Assembly (NCBI RefSeq): GCF_000337175.1
Contig: NZ_AOIJ01000033.1
Location: 103,157-167,156 of the forward strand
Reading direction: 5' to 3'
DNA: 64,000 nucleotides
DNA from: Natrinema gari JCM 14663
GTDB lineage: Archaea > Halobacteriota > Halobacteria > Halobacteriales > Natrialbaceae
Shown one piece after another: positions 36,175 to 44,393 of the stretch. The translations under genes and the position numbers were made by a program. Under the pieces are notes generated by a model. The model saw only the letters and a program-made list of their open reading frames with translations. It searched no databases and had not been told where the DNA came from. Each line of letters opens with the position of its first letter. Position 1 is the first letter of the stretch.

Positions 36175-38078
36175 CAGTTGGGCACCCCCGTCACGAGTCG
36201 GTCGAACGGAAGGGCAGTCACGTCCTCGAAGGGGAGTCCGAAGACATCCCCGACGATCTGTCTCGCCAGATCGAGGAAGACGGCGTAGTCGGGGCCGATC
36301 CCGAGGACTACTGCGCCGATCGCGATCACGGCGATGGGCGCGAGCATCAGCCACGTGGTCTCGGTAATCGGCGACCGACGCGGCCAGCCGTCGGCCGGCG
36401 GCCCGCCGGTCAGGTGGTCGTCGAAGTCGCCGTGGTGGTCGACGCTACTGACATGGTCCCCATCGGGAACCTCGGCGTCGCTTGGGTATTCGTCGACCGC
36501 GTACTCGTAGTCCCCGTCCTCGTCTTCGGCCGGGCGCTCCGGATCGGAGCGATCGGCTTCGCCATCGGTGGGCTGCCCGCCGTCGGCGGCGATGTCCGCG
36601 TCGGACCCATCGGCGTAGGATTCGACCAGCCCACCCCGTGGGAACTCGAGGAGGGGTTTGGCGTCGTGGCGCTCCTCGCTCTCGAAGAACGCGGTGTAGA
36701 CGACCGGCCAGAAGTACGCGATGTTGAGGACGGCCGAAAGCAACAGTGCGGCGGCGAACAGCCAGTATTCACCGCCCATGGAGCCGGCACCGAGCAACAT
36801 GTAGAACTTGCTGACGAAGCCGGCGATCGGCGGGAGACCGGCCATGCCGGCGGCACCGACCGTGAACGCGGTCATCGTCAACGGCATCCGCTTGCCGATG
36901 CCGGCCATCTCGCTGATGTAGTCGGTGTGGGTCTCGACGTGGATCGACCCCGCACAGAAGAACAGCGTGAGCTTTGCGAACGCGTGGGCGGGAATGTGAA
37001 ACAGCGCGCCGACAATCGCGTACGGATGCAGCATCGAGAGCCCGAGTACGATGTAGGAGAGTTGCGCCGTCGTCGAGTACGCCAGCCGGCGCTTGAGGTG
37101 GTCTTTCCGCATCGCGATGATGCTCGCCGCGGTCAGCGTGAACGCGGCGACGATGGCGACGGGGATGTTCAATCCGACGGTGCCGATGCCGGGCACGTCA
37201 AGCGGCAGGTCGTGGATCAGCCCGGGACCGTAGACCTCGAGAATGACCCGGGCGATGCCGAACGCGCCGGATTTGACGACCGCCACGGCATGGAGCAGTC
37301 CGGAGACGGGCGTCGGGGCGACCATCGCGTCGGCGAGCCAGGAGTGAAGCGGCATCAAGGCGGCCTTGACGCCGAAGCCGGCGATGAGCAGGAAGAAGGC
37401 GGTCTGTGCGTAGATCGGTTCGGCCTGTGCGGCCGTGGCGAGGGCCTCCATGCCGCCCGCTTCGAAGGCGAGCGTCGGCCCGCTGTGTACCAGACTCGTC
37501 AACCAGTAGATCATGACGGTCCCGGCGAGCAGAAAGACGCCGCCGCCGAAGAACGTGTACGTGATGTACTTCCGGCCGGCGATTCGCGCCTCGGAGTCCT
37601 CGTTGTGGGCGACTAACGGATACGTGACCAGCGAGAGCAGTTCGTAGAAGACGAAGATCGTCACTAGATTCGCCGCAAAGGCGATCCCGACGGCGGCCGA
37701 AAGGCTGGCCGCGAAAGAGGCGAAAAAGCGCGTCTGGGCGTGTTCGTCGAGCCCGCGCATGTAGCCGATGGCGTAAAAGGACGTGAAGATCCAGAGGAAG
37801 CTCGCGAGGAGGGCAAAGAAGATCCCCAGGGGATCGGCTCGAAGAGCGAAATCGATGCCCGCGAGGAATTGAATCCCGGTGCTCTCCCGGAGGCTCCACG
37901 CGAAGACGGTCCCGTCCATGACCGCCGGGAGCATGCTGACGATGATTCCGAACTTCGCGAGGGCGGCGACGACCGACCAGCCCTCGCGGAGGTTCGGACG
38001 ACGATGCGACGCGATGATCAGGACGATGGCAACCGCTGACACCAACACGGCGGCGAGCGGCCGGATATCTGCAACCAT
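36174..38078 (-). CDS. Mrp antiporter NuoL/MrpA-N-like subunit with acidic insertion
   Basis: A 634-residue proton-translocating subunit. Characteristic sequences are FYELLSLVTYPLV, FGVKAALMPLHSWLADAMVAPTPVSGLLHAVAVVKSG (the transmembrane Lys and loop) and HAFAKLTLFFCAGS. Between the last core helix and a final C-terminal helix (residues ~480-580) there is a hydrophilic insert very rich in Asp and Glu, presumably facing the saline medium or cytoplasm. Start and stop each share one base with the neighbouring genes (TAATG, TGATG). Confidence 0.9.
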   Translation of the reverse strand: MVADIRPLAAVLVSAVAIVLIIASHRRPNLREGWSVVAALAKFGIIVSMLPAVMDGTVFAWSLRESTGIQFLAGIDFALRADPLGIFFALLASFLWIFTSFYAIGYMRGLDEHAQTRFFASFAASLSAAVGIAFAANLVTIFVFYELLSLVTYPLVAHNEDSEARIAGRKYITYTFFGGGVFLLAGTVMIYWLTSLVHSGPTLAFEAGGMEALATAAQAEPIYAQTAFFLLIAGFGVKAALMPLHSWLADAMVAPTPVSGLLHAVAVVKSGAFGIARVILEVYGPGLIHDLPLDVPGIGTVGLNIPVAIVAAFTLTAASIIAMRKDHLKRRLAYSTTAQLSYIVLGLSMLHPYAIVGALFHIPAHAFAKLTLFFCAGSIHVETHTDYISEMAGIGKRMPLTMTAFTVGAAGMAGLPPIAGFVSKFYMLLGAGSMGGEYWLFAAALLLSAVLNIAYFWPVVYTAFFESEERHDAKPLLEFPRGGLVESYADGSDADIAADGGQPTDGEADRSDPERPAEDEDGDYEYAVDEYPSDAEVPDGDHVSSVDHHGDFDDHLTGGPPADGWPRRSPITETTWLMLAPIAVIAIGAVVLGIGPDYAVFLDLARQIVGDVFGLPFEDVTALPFDRLVTGVPN

Positions 38079-39673
38079 TAGTTAATCACCTTGGTGAGGA
38101 ACGGATCGAGTAGTTCAGCGATCGTCCCCCCCGAAAAGCCGAGGGCAACGGCACCGATTGCGGCGAGGACGACGATCGCGACCATGCCGGTCGACACGGG
38201 AGCCGCCGATCGGTCGCCGCGGATGGCGGCGATGGCGGCTCCGGGCTCGTCGCGTGTGGGTTCGGCATCGGACTCGTCGGAGCCGGCATTACCGCCGTCC
38301 GTCGCGACCGGGGCCGGCGCGTGGAGCGGGTCGGCCCTCGCGGGCGGCGTGAAGTACATCTTCTCGAGCAGGCGGGCGGCGTAGGCGAGGGTGAGCATGG
38401 TACTGAGGAAGATCACGGCGGCGACGGGCCACAGTTCGGACTGGACGGCACCGAGCGCGATGTACCACTTGCCGACGAAGCCGACGCCCGGTGGGACGCC
38501 GACGAGCGAGAGCAAGAGCACGGCGATCGCGCCGGCGACGATCGGTCGCGATTTGGCGAGGCCGGCGTACTCGTCGACAGTGCGGGCGTCGTAACTCCGC
38601 GCGACGAGTGCAACTCCCAGGAAGAGACCGGCCTTCACCAGACCGTGACCCACGAGATGGATCGCGGCACCGATGAAAGCCGTTTCCGAGCTGCCGGCGA
38701 TGACGACGCCGTAGGCGGCGATAACGAGCCCGAACTGCGAGACCGACGAGTACGCGAGCATCCGCTTGACCTCGGTCTGAATGACGGCCAGTATCGTTCC
38801 TGCGAGGACGCTCACGCAGCCGATCGTGAGGACGACCGCAGCCGCGTTCGGCATCGCGGTGAGGTACTCGACGCCGAAGACGGTCACGAGCAGCCGGCCG
38901 AACGCGTACGCGGAGGCCGTCGAGACGAGCGCGGCGATCAGCGGCGTCACGCCGTCGGGGGCCTGCTGGTAGGCGCTCGGCTGCCAGGTGTGCAGCGGCC
39001 ACTGAGCGACCTTCACGGCGAAGCCGACGACGATGAACGCGACGCCGGTATGGAGCAGCGTCTGACTCTCCGCACCGGGAATCGCCTCGGCGAGCTCGAG
39101 CATGTTCAGCGTCCCCGTCGCCATGAAGACGAAGGCGACGCCGATCAGGTACATCGACGCGGCGATCGTGCCCAGGATCAGGTACTTCAGGGAGGCGACC
39201 GCCGCTTCGGGACCGTCGCCGCTGGCGACCAGTGCGTAGGTCGCCAGGCTCGTGATCTCGAGGAAGACGAACAGGTTGAACACGTCGCCGGTCAGCGAGA
39301 TGCCGAGCAGCCCGGCGGTCAGCAGCAGGTAGGCGGTGTAGAACGTGTTCCCGCGCGGGCCGCCCTGACGCGTGTACACGAGGACGCCGGTGGCGACGGC
39401 GGTCACGAGCAGGACGATCAGTATCGAGAACTGATCAGCGACGAGTTCGATCCCGTACGTGCGAGGGTAGTCGCCGAGCGTGTGGGTTACGGCCTCGCCG
39501 CGAGTCGAGACGACGCTCGCGAGAGCGATCGCCCCGGCGAAGAGAGCGCTCGTCGTGAGCGCGGCGACGGGCCAGCCCGTTCGGTCGACCCACAGCCCGA
39601 GGGCGATCGGCAGCGTCGCGGCGAGGATCGGGACGGCGATCAGGAGCGGGAGGAGCAGGTCGACGCTACTCAT
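38078..39673 (-). CDS. Mrp antiporter subunit D
   Basis: A 531-residue NuoN/MrpD-type subunit with about 14 helices. Marks are VFLEITSLATYALVASG, AQWPLHTWQPSAYQQAPDGVTPLIAALVST and HLVGHGLVKAGLFL. A Gly/Asp-rich hydrophilic stretch precedes the final helix. The ATG at 39673 is preferred to a GTG at 39679; it overlaps the MrpC stop (39666) by eight bases. It pumps H+ in exchange for Na+ within the Mrp complex. Confidence 0.92.
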   Translation of the reverse strand: MSSVDLLLPLLIAVPILAATLPIALGLWVDRTGWPVAALTTSALFAGAIALASVVSTRGEAVTHTLGDYPRTYGIELVADQFSILIVLLVTAVATGVLVYTRQGGPRGNTFYTAYLLLTAGLLGISLTGDVFNLFVFLEITSLATYALVASGDGPEAAVASLKYLILGTIAASMYLIGVAFVFMATGTLNMLELAEAIPGAESQTLLHTGVAFIVVGFAVKVAQWPLHTWQPSAYQQAPDGVTPLIAALVSTASAYAFGRLLVTVFGVEYLTAMPNAAAVVLTIGCVSVLAGTILAVIQTEVKRMLAYSSVSQFGLVIAAYGVVIAGSSETAFIGAAIHLVGHGLVKAGLFLGVALVARSYDARTVDEYAGLAKSRPIVAGAIAVLLLSLVGVPPGVGFVGKWYIALGAVQSELWPVAAVIFLSTMLTLAYAARLLEKMYFTPPARADPLHAPAPVATDGGNAGSDESDAEPTRDEPGAAIAAIRGDRSAAPVSTGMVAIVVLAAIGAVALGFSGGTIAELLDPFLTKVIN

Positions 39674-40043
39674 CGGCACGCACCTCCCGAAGCGTGTCCT
39701 CGCGGAGCGTCCCGTACTCCGCGTAGATCCGGATGATCAGCGCCAGTCCGACCGCCGTCAGCGCGATCCCGACGACGATGGCAGTCAGCACGATGACCTG
39801 GGGCAGCGGACTCGCAACCATGACTTTCAGGGGCACGCCGTCTTTGGGGACGATCGGTGCCGACGCATCCTCGGCGTCGATATAGGCCATCGAGATGAAA
39901 AACAGGAAGATCGCCGTCTGGAAGAGGTTCACCCCGATCAGTTTCTTCACGAGGTTCTTGCTGGCGATCACCATGTAAATCCCCAGCCCCAGCAGGACGA
40001 ACACCAGCACGTACGTGTAGTGGCTAAAGAGGGACTCAATCAT
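39666..40043 (-). CDS. mnhC: Mrp antiporter subunit C (NuoK-like)
   Basis: A 125-residue protein with three helices: VLVFVLLGLGIYMVIA, LIGVNLFQTAIFLFFISM and VIVLTAIVVGIALTAVGLALI. The conserved Glu position of NuoK is not clear from reading, but KLIGVNLFQTA and DPLPQ-like SPLPQVIVLTAIVVG are classical MrpC sequences. The ATG at 40043 lies two codons inside a GTG alternative (40049) and overlaps the MrpB end (40036). Confidence 0.93.
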   Translation of the reverse strand: MIESLFSHYTYVLVFVLLGLGIYMVIASKNLVKKLIGVNLFQTAIFLFFISMAYIDAEDASAPIVPKDGVPLKVMVASPLPQVIVLTAIVVGIALTAVGLALIIRIYAEYGTLREDTLREVRADE

Positions 40044-40554
40044 CGTCACTCACCTCTGCATCCACCGACTCGCCGCGCTCGTCGCGGCCGCCGGTCCCGC
40101 TCGGTCGCTCGGGCGAGAACCCGGCCGCCATCGTAAAGAAGAGACTGATGATGGTTCCCGTGACGATCAGCGAAATACCGCCGATCTCGATGGCCTCGAG
40201 GCCCCACTTGGGCTTGATGTGGAACACTTCCTTGAGCATGGTAAACTCGAGGAAGTGTCCCCCCAGTGCGATCATCGCGAGGCCGATGGCTCCGAAGATG
40301 ACGACGCCGCCGGTGATGATGCCGACGAGGAAGGAATTACGGAGCCACTGGCGGGTCGGCTCGATGCCGAACGCGAAGGCGAGCATGAGGACGGTGACGC
40401 CGACGACGGTGCCGCCTTGGAACCCGCCGCCGGGGGCGTCGCCCCCGTGGAAGGTCATGAACAGCCCGTACGTGAGCGTAAACGGTGCGATGATCTTGAC
40501 CGCAGTCATGATCACCTGACTCTCGGTGTAGGTATCGTCGACGGATTGCGACAT
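40036..40554 (-). CDS. mnhB: Mrp antiporter subunit B
   Basis: A 172-residue protein with about four helices. The signature GDAPGGGFQGGTVVGVTVLMLAFAFG after KIIAPFTLTYGLFMTFHG is diagnostic of the MnhB/MrpB family. The last 30 residues are a hydrophilic acidic tail. Its start shares one base with the DUF4040 stop (TAATG). Confidence 0.94.
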   Translation of the reverse strand: MSQSVDDTYTESQVIMTAVKIIAPFTLTYGLFMTFHGGDAPGGGFQGGTVVGVTVLMLAFAFGIEPTRQWLRNSFLVGIITGGVVIFGAIGLAMIALGGHFLEFTMLKEVFHIKPKWGLEAIEIGGISLIVTGTIISLFFTMAAGFSPERPSGTGGRDERGESVDAEVSDDD

Positions 40555-41093
40555 TAGGCGAACACCTCGCGTTTCAGGACGAGCAGGGTCGAGACGCCGG
40601 CGGCGAAGACGACGACCGCCTCGCCGAAGGTGTCGAACCCACGGTAGGCGGCGAGCACGGACGTGACCGCGTTCTTGACGCCGGTGTCGTGATACGTCAT
40701 CGTGATATAGTGTTGGGTGACCTCGAGATTCGACCAGACCGGCGTGTCCCTGGCACCGACTGCGTACATTTCGGGCAGGACGACGGTACAGAGCAGGAGC
40801 ACGAGCGCGCCGACGACGACGACTGCCGGGACGTGAATCCGTTCGCTAAGCCGGTCGGTGGACGGGCGCGTCGTCCGCGCGATCGTCAGCAACAGCAACA
40901 GCGTCGTGACGCCGGCCCCGATGGCGGCCTCGGTCATCGCCACGTCGGGAGCCAACAGGAACGTATAGAGGATCGCCATGCCGAGGCTGTAGGCCCCGAA
41001 GACGATGATCACCGAGAGGATGTCGCGAAACAGCGCCGTCGCAACGGCCGTCGCGAGGATAAACGCCACGAGAGTGTACGCGAACAGGCTCAT
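40554..41093 (-). CDS. DUF4040 (MrpA C-terminal-like) subunit
   Basis: A 179-residue membrane protein. The N-terminal half is the DUF4040 domain (FRDILSVIIVFGAYSLGMAILYTFLLAPDVAMTEAAIGAGVTTLLLL), found at the C-terminus of bacterial MrpA and in MBH hydrogenases. The C-terminal half (VFAAGVSTLLVLKREVF) resembles the NuoJ-like MrpB_C/MbhE part. It is the detached portion of MrpA in this split operon. It overlaps the MrpG gene end by four bases. Confidence 0.9.
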   Translation of the reverse strand: MSLFAYTLVAFILATAVATALFRDILSVIIVFGAYSLGMAILYTFLLAPDVAMTEAAIGAGVTTLLLLLTIARTTRPSTDRLSERIHVPAVVVVGALVLLLCTVVLPEMYAVGARDTPVWSNLEVTQHYITMTYHDTGVKNAVTSVLAAYRGFDTFGEAVVVFAAGVSTLLVLKREVFA

Positions 41094-41455
41094 CGCGACT
41101 CACCGTCCGTGTCGGCGTTGCCCGCGGTTTCGGCCCCGTCTTCGCCCTCCTCGGCGAGGACCGGCTCGACCCCCGTCTCCGCCGCCGATCGGGAGATCGC
41201 GTGGGCCGCCGTCGGGTTCGTGATAAACACGAAAAACAGCAGGAGGACGGTGTAGACCGCCGCGTGCTGCCAGCCAAACGCAACCGCGACGCCGGCGAGC
41301 GCAAAGCCCGCCCCGAGCGTGTCGGTCTGGGAGGCGGTGTGGGCCCGCGAGTAGACGTCCGGCAGACGGATGACGCCGACCGTCGAGACGAACGTAAAGA
41401 GCACGCCAAGCCCCAGCAGGGCGACGATCACCCAAAAGCGCAGCGTCTCGATCAC
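41090..41455 (-). CDS. mnhG: Mrp antiporter subunit G
   Basis: A 121-residue protein starting with GTG, overlapping the MrpF stop (GTGA). It has three helices; the diagnostic sequence is VGVIRLPDVYSRAHTASQTDTLGAG, followed by VLLLFFVFITNPTAAHAI. An acidic tail follows the last helix. The subunit is required for assembly of the Mrp complex in bacteria. Confidence 0.94.
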   Translation of the reverse strand: MIETLRFWVIVALLGLGVLFTFVSTVGVIRLPDVYSRAHTASQTDTLGAGFALAGVAVAFGWQHAAVYTVLLLFFVFITNPTAAHAISRSAAETGVEPVLAEEGEDGAETAGNADTDGESR

Positions 41456-41733
41456 AGCACACCACCTCGCTCGACGGTGAACTTCGAGATGGCGATCGAC
41501 ATCAGGAAGTTCAGCAGAGCATAGATCAACGCCACGTCAAGGAACCACGACTGGTCGAGTCCCGCCGCGAGCAGGGCGAGGATGACGACCGTGTTCGTCC
41601 CCAGTACGTTGACCGCCAGCAGTCGGTCCTGCGTCGTCGGACCGACGACCGCGCGATAGAACATCGCGATCGCGAGGACGACGAACAGCGCGGCTGCGGC
41701 GAGGAACACGTCCTCGATCGGGACCGGCGTCAC
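41452..41733 (-). CDS. mnhF: Mrp antiporter subunit F
   Basis: A 93-residue three-helix protein starting with GTG, overlapping the MrpE stop by four bases. The pattern RAVVGPTTQDRLLAVNVLGTN followed by DVALIYALLNFLMSIAISKF is typical of MnhF/MrpF. Confidence 0.93.
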   Translation of the reverse strand: MTPVPIEDVFLAAAALFVVLAIAMFYRAVVGPTTQDRLLAVNVLGTNTVVILALLAAGLDQSWFLDVALIYALLNFLMSIAISKFTVERGGVL

Positions 41734-42797
41734 AGCTCGTCACCCCCGACGATTTCGGCGTCGTCGCGTTCGCGCGGCGAGGCGATCGCCGCCGACTTGC
41801 GGCCGTAGAAGACGAAGCGAATCCCCCGCTCTAGGCCGCCGTCGAAGAGATCATCGCGGGCACCCGGGATCAGCGTGTGGACGAGCAGTTGCTGGTTGTT
41901 GGCCCGGACCGTCAGCGTCCCCGGCGTGAGCGTGATGCTGTTTGCCAGCGCGGTCAGCGGCAGACCGCTTCGGACGCGGGAGTTAACCCGCGTCAGCGTC
42001 GGCTCGATCGGCATCGACGGCCGGAGGATGACGGCCGAAACCGCGATATTGGCCTTGACGATCTCCCAGAGCAAATAGGGGATGTAGAGGGCGAACCGGA
42101 CGACCCGGAGCGGCGACTGCACGCGATCGGGCGGCACGGTAAACGTCACCTGTGCGAGCGAGATGGCGACGATACCGGCGACCGCCGCGCCGGTAACGAG
42201 GTCGAACCAGTAGGACGGGTCTCCGAGGAGGAGATAGAAGCCATAGGAAATCAGAAACGTCGCGAACTGGCGGTCGAACCCCTCCGGCCCACCGTTGAGA
42301 CGGCCGCGTCGGGCCGGCCGATCGACGGGCGCTTCGTCGTAGGCCAGCCCGATGCGATCGAGTTCGCGCTCGAGTGGCTGGAGCATCTGTGCGGTGACGC
42401 CGGGCTGGTACTCGGGATCGAGGACGACGCGATCGATCCCGTGTTCGTCGGCGTAGGCGTCGAAGCTCTCGGCGTAGTCGCGAGGTCCGAACAGGTACTC
42501 GTCGGCACCGAGCGTCGTCGTCTCGATCGTCACGTCGGCCCCGCCGGCATCCTCTTCGGCCCAGTTTTGCGCCCGCGAGAGCAGCCCGTCGGCGTCATCG
42601 CTGTACCGATCGCTCTGGGGGACATCGGCGTCGTAGGGCATCGCGACGACGAGATGACATTCGAGCGAGTCGGCTGCCTCGAGACCGGACTGGACGGCGT
42701 AGCCGACCGTCTGTCGAACGGTCACCGTGTCCGACAGCGGAACGAGCAGGCGTTCAACCGCCACGGCGTCTCCCTCCTGGCGACCGTCGTTGGACAC
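41730..42797 (-). CDS. mnhE: UspA-like domain fused to Mrp antiporter subunit E, first gene of operon
   Basis: A 355-residue protein. Residues ~1-155 are a soluble UspA-like domain (VERLLVPLSDTVTVRQTVGYAV...GIDRVVLDPEYQP). Residues ~175-330 are MrpE, with membrane helices around FATFLISYGFYLLLG, VRFALYIPYLLWEIVKANIAVSAVIL and the family loop NSITLTPGTLTVR. The fusion suggests nucleotide or stress control of the antiporter. All nine genes downstream overlap or abut, so the operon is one transcription unit starting here. In Mrp complexes E is needed for full activity. Confidence 0.9.
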   Translation of the reverse strand: MSNDGRQEGDAVAVERLLVPLSDTVTVRQTVGYAVQSGLEAADSLECHLVVAMPYDADVPQSDRYSDDADGLLSRAQNWAEEDAGGADVTIETTTLGADEYLFGPRDYAESFDAYADEHGIDRVVLDPEYQPGVTAQMLQPLERELDRIGLAYDEAPVDRPARRGRLNGGPEGFDRQFATFLISYGFYLLLGDPSYWFDLVTGAAVAGIVAISLAQVTFTVPPDRVQSPLRVVRFALYIPYLLWEIVKANIAVSAVILRPSMPIEPTLTRVNSRVRSGLPLTALANSITLTPGTLTVRANNQQLLVHTLIPGARDDLFDGGLERGIRFVFYGRKSAAIASPRERDDAEIVGGDEL

Positions 42798-42842
42798 TCA
42801 TGACTCTCGTTGTTAGTCGAACCAAGCGGTAGCCGTAGGAAA

Positions 42843-42854
42843 ACGATTTCGTTA
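42843..42854. promoter_or_regulatory. Short inverted repeat upstream of the Mrp operon
   Basis: AACGA and TCGTT separated by two bases, 46 bases upstream of the mnhE ATG in the 213-base gap shared with the divergent cobalt genes. Candidate operator only. Confidence 0.25.
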
Positions 42855-42975
42855 TTCAGTAGCAATCGTCCGTTCCGACGGGTATACTCCAATTATTCGT
42901 GATATATTCGCTGCGTGCTCACCGAACCGTCGAAAAGAGTGGCGCTCGTGGCTGCCGCCGGACGATCGGTAGTTT

Positions 42976-42985
42976 TACAATTGTA
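42976..42985. promoter_or_regulatory. Palindrome in the cbtB promoter region
   Basis: TACAATTGTA is a perfect 10-base palindrome in an AT-rich stretch, 25 bases before the cbtB ATG, overlapping where a TATA box or transcription start would be. It could be an operator for a cobalt- or cobalamin-responsive repressor. I saw no cobalamin riboswitch consensus. Confidence 0.4.
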
Positions 42986-43010
42986 GTTTCAATAGGGAAA
43001 ACTGACTTGC

Positions 43011-43196
43011 ATGACCACGACTGAAACCGTCCACGATCGAATCGGAATCGCACGCGACGAACTCACAACTGGCCAGTTGCTGGCCGTCTTTGCCTTCGTC
43101 GCGGCACTGACGTTTACGTTGCTGTTCCTCCAGGAGCCACTAGCTCACGACTCGATGCACAACTTCCGTCACGCCGTCGGCGTCACCTGTCACTGA
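43011..43196 (+). CDS. cbtB: Cobalt transporter small subunit CbtB
   Basis: A 61-residue protein with one membrane helix (LLAVFAFVAALTFTLLFLQ) and a C-terminal metal-binding tail with His46, His50, His54, Cys60 and His61 in the HDxxHNxRH...GVTCH arrangement of the CbtB family. It works with CbtA in cobalt uptake for cobalamin. Its stop shares a base with the cbtA start (TGATG). Confidence 0.93.
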   Translation: MTTTETVHDRIGIARDELTTGQLLAVFAFVAALTFTLLFLQEPLAHDSMHNFRHAVGVTCH

Positions 43197-43978
43197 TGCT
43201 CGTCGACTATCTCGAGCGGGGCGTGCTGGCCGGGGTAATCGCGGGACTCGCGTACGGCCTCTACATGGCGCTGGTCGCGAACCCGTTGCTCGGCTACATG
43301 GAGACGGTTGCCGAGGGTGGCGAACACGGTGCCCACGCTTCCGCCGGCGAGCACGTCCATGCCGCCGGCGAACACGCACACGAGGCGGGCGAGCACGCCC
43401 ACGCGGTCAGCGAAGCGACGACAGCCGCCGTGAGCATCGGTAGCGGCGTCCTCTGGGGAATCCTCCTCGGCGGTGCCTTCGCGCTCGCCTTCTACTTCCT
43501 CGAGCCGGCGCTGCCCGGCCGCGGGCGGGTCAAGACCTACGTCCTCGCTGGGGCCGGCTTTTTCGCCGTTTCCCTCGCTCCGTGGCTGGTGCTGCCGCCG
43601 ACGACGCCGGGTGCCGAGCAGGCGTTCGATCCCACGTTCCGGAGCGCGCTCTACGCGGGCATGATGGCCGTCGGCGCAGTCGTCGCCGCCGGATCGATCT
43701 ACGGCTACCGGCGCGTTTCTGCTCGGAGCCGGCCGATCGGAGCCGTGGCGGCTGCAGTCCCGATCGTGGTGCTCGTCGCGATCACCGTGGTCGCCGCGCC
43801 GACGATCGTCGAAATCGACGCGATGCCGGCGGAGCTGGTCACCGCCTTCCGCGGGATAACCGTACTGAGTCAGGCCGCGCTCTGGTCGCTCGTCGCCGGC
43901 TGCTTCGGTTGGCTCCAGACGCGAGCCGGCGTCCGTCCGGCCGCGGACCGACGCGACGACCTGCTCACAAGCCCATGA
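43196..43978 (+). CDS. cbtA: Cobalt transporter subunit CbtA
   Basis: A 260-residue membrane protein with about six helices. The first is GVLAGVIAGLAYGLYMALVA. A His-rich loop (residues ~38-75, with repeated GEHAH/GEHVH units) follows and likely collects Co2+. EPALPGRGRVKTYVLAG, LAPWLVLPPTTPG and the later helices match CbtA. The stop overlaps the start of the Fe-S protein gene by four bases (ATGA). Confidence 0.92.
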   Translation: MLVDYLERGVLAGVIAGLAYGLYMALVANPLLGYMETVAEGGEHGAHASAGEHVHAAGEHAHEAGEHAHAVSEATTAAVSIGSGVLWGILLGGAFALAFYFLEPALPGRGRVKTYVLAGAGFFAVSLAPWLVLPPTTPGAEQAFDPTFRSALYAGMMAVGAVVAAGSIYGYRRVSARSRPIGAVAAAVPIVVLVAITVVAAPTIVEIDAMPAELVTAFRGITVLSQAALWSLVAGCFGWLQTRAGVRPAADRRDDLLTSP

Positions 43979-44307
43979 AGGATCGGACCGAAGAACGCCG
44001 CGACCGCCTCAACGCGCACGTTTTCGTCTGTACCAACGACCACGACGGCGAGTACGCGAGTTGTGGCGCGGCCGGTGCCGAGGAGACGGTCACGGCGGTC
44101 AAAGACTGGCTACGGGAGCGCGACGCCTTCTGGACCACGGTCTCCGTCAGTGAAACCTCGTGTCTCGGGCTGTGCAGCGAGGGCGGAACCGCGATTACGA
44201 TCCAGCCACGAAACACGTGGTACTCGGACGTGACACCCGAGACCGTTCCGGACCTGCTTGAGTCCGAGTTCGGTCCCGATGCGGACCAGGTTCGCGACGA
44301 GGGGTGA
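43975..44307 (+). CDS. Thioredoxin-like [2Fe-2S] protein
   Basis: A 110-residue protein with cysteines at 19, 30, 63 and 67 (Cx10C ... Cx3C), the ligand pattern of thioredoxin-like 2Fe-2S ferredoxins and NuoE-type domains. It is translationally coupled to cbtA, and such genes commonly accompany cobalt/cobalamin operons in haloarchaea (from memory). A redox step for cobalt or corrinoid handling is inferred. A CbiX-like partner is not visible here. Confidence 0.85.
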   Translation: MKDRTEERRDRLNAHVFVCTNDHDGEYASCGAAGAEETVTAVKDWLRERDAFWTTVSVSETSCLGLCSEGGTAITIQPRNTWYSDVTPETVPDLLESEFGPDADQVRDEG

Positions 44308-44393
44308 CTAGCGACGAGGGCGGCGGTGCCCGGTCGGAAATGGCCTCGAGCGGTTCGGGACGTTTACCTGTCGTCCACCCTCATGTTCCGGCA

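Noticed and set aside
34279..39736. Long plus-strand frames opposite the Mrp operon
   Set aside because: They are antisense shadows of membrane-protein genes; charged, low-complexity composition.
42798..43010. Cobalamin riboswitch before cbtB
   Set aside because: The gap is short and lacks a recognisable B12-box-like sequence; a palindrome is the only clear signal.
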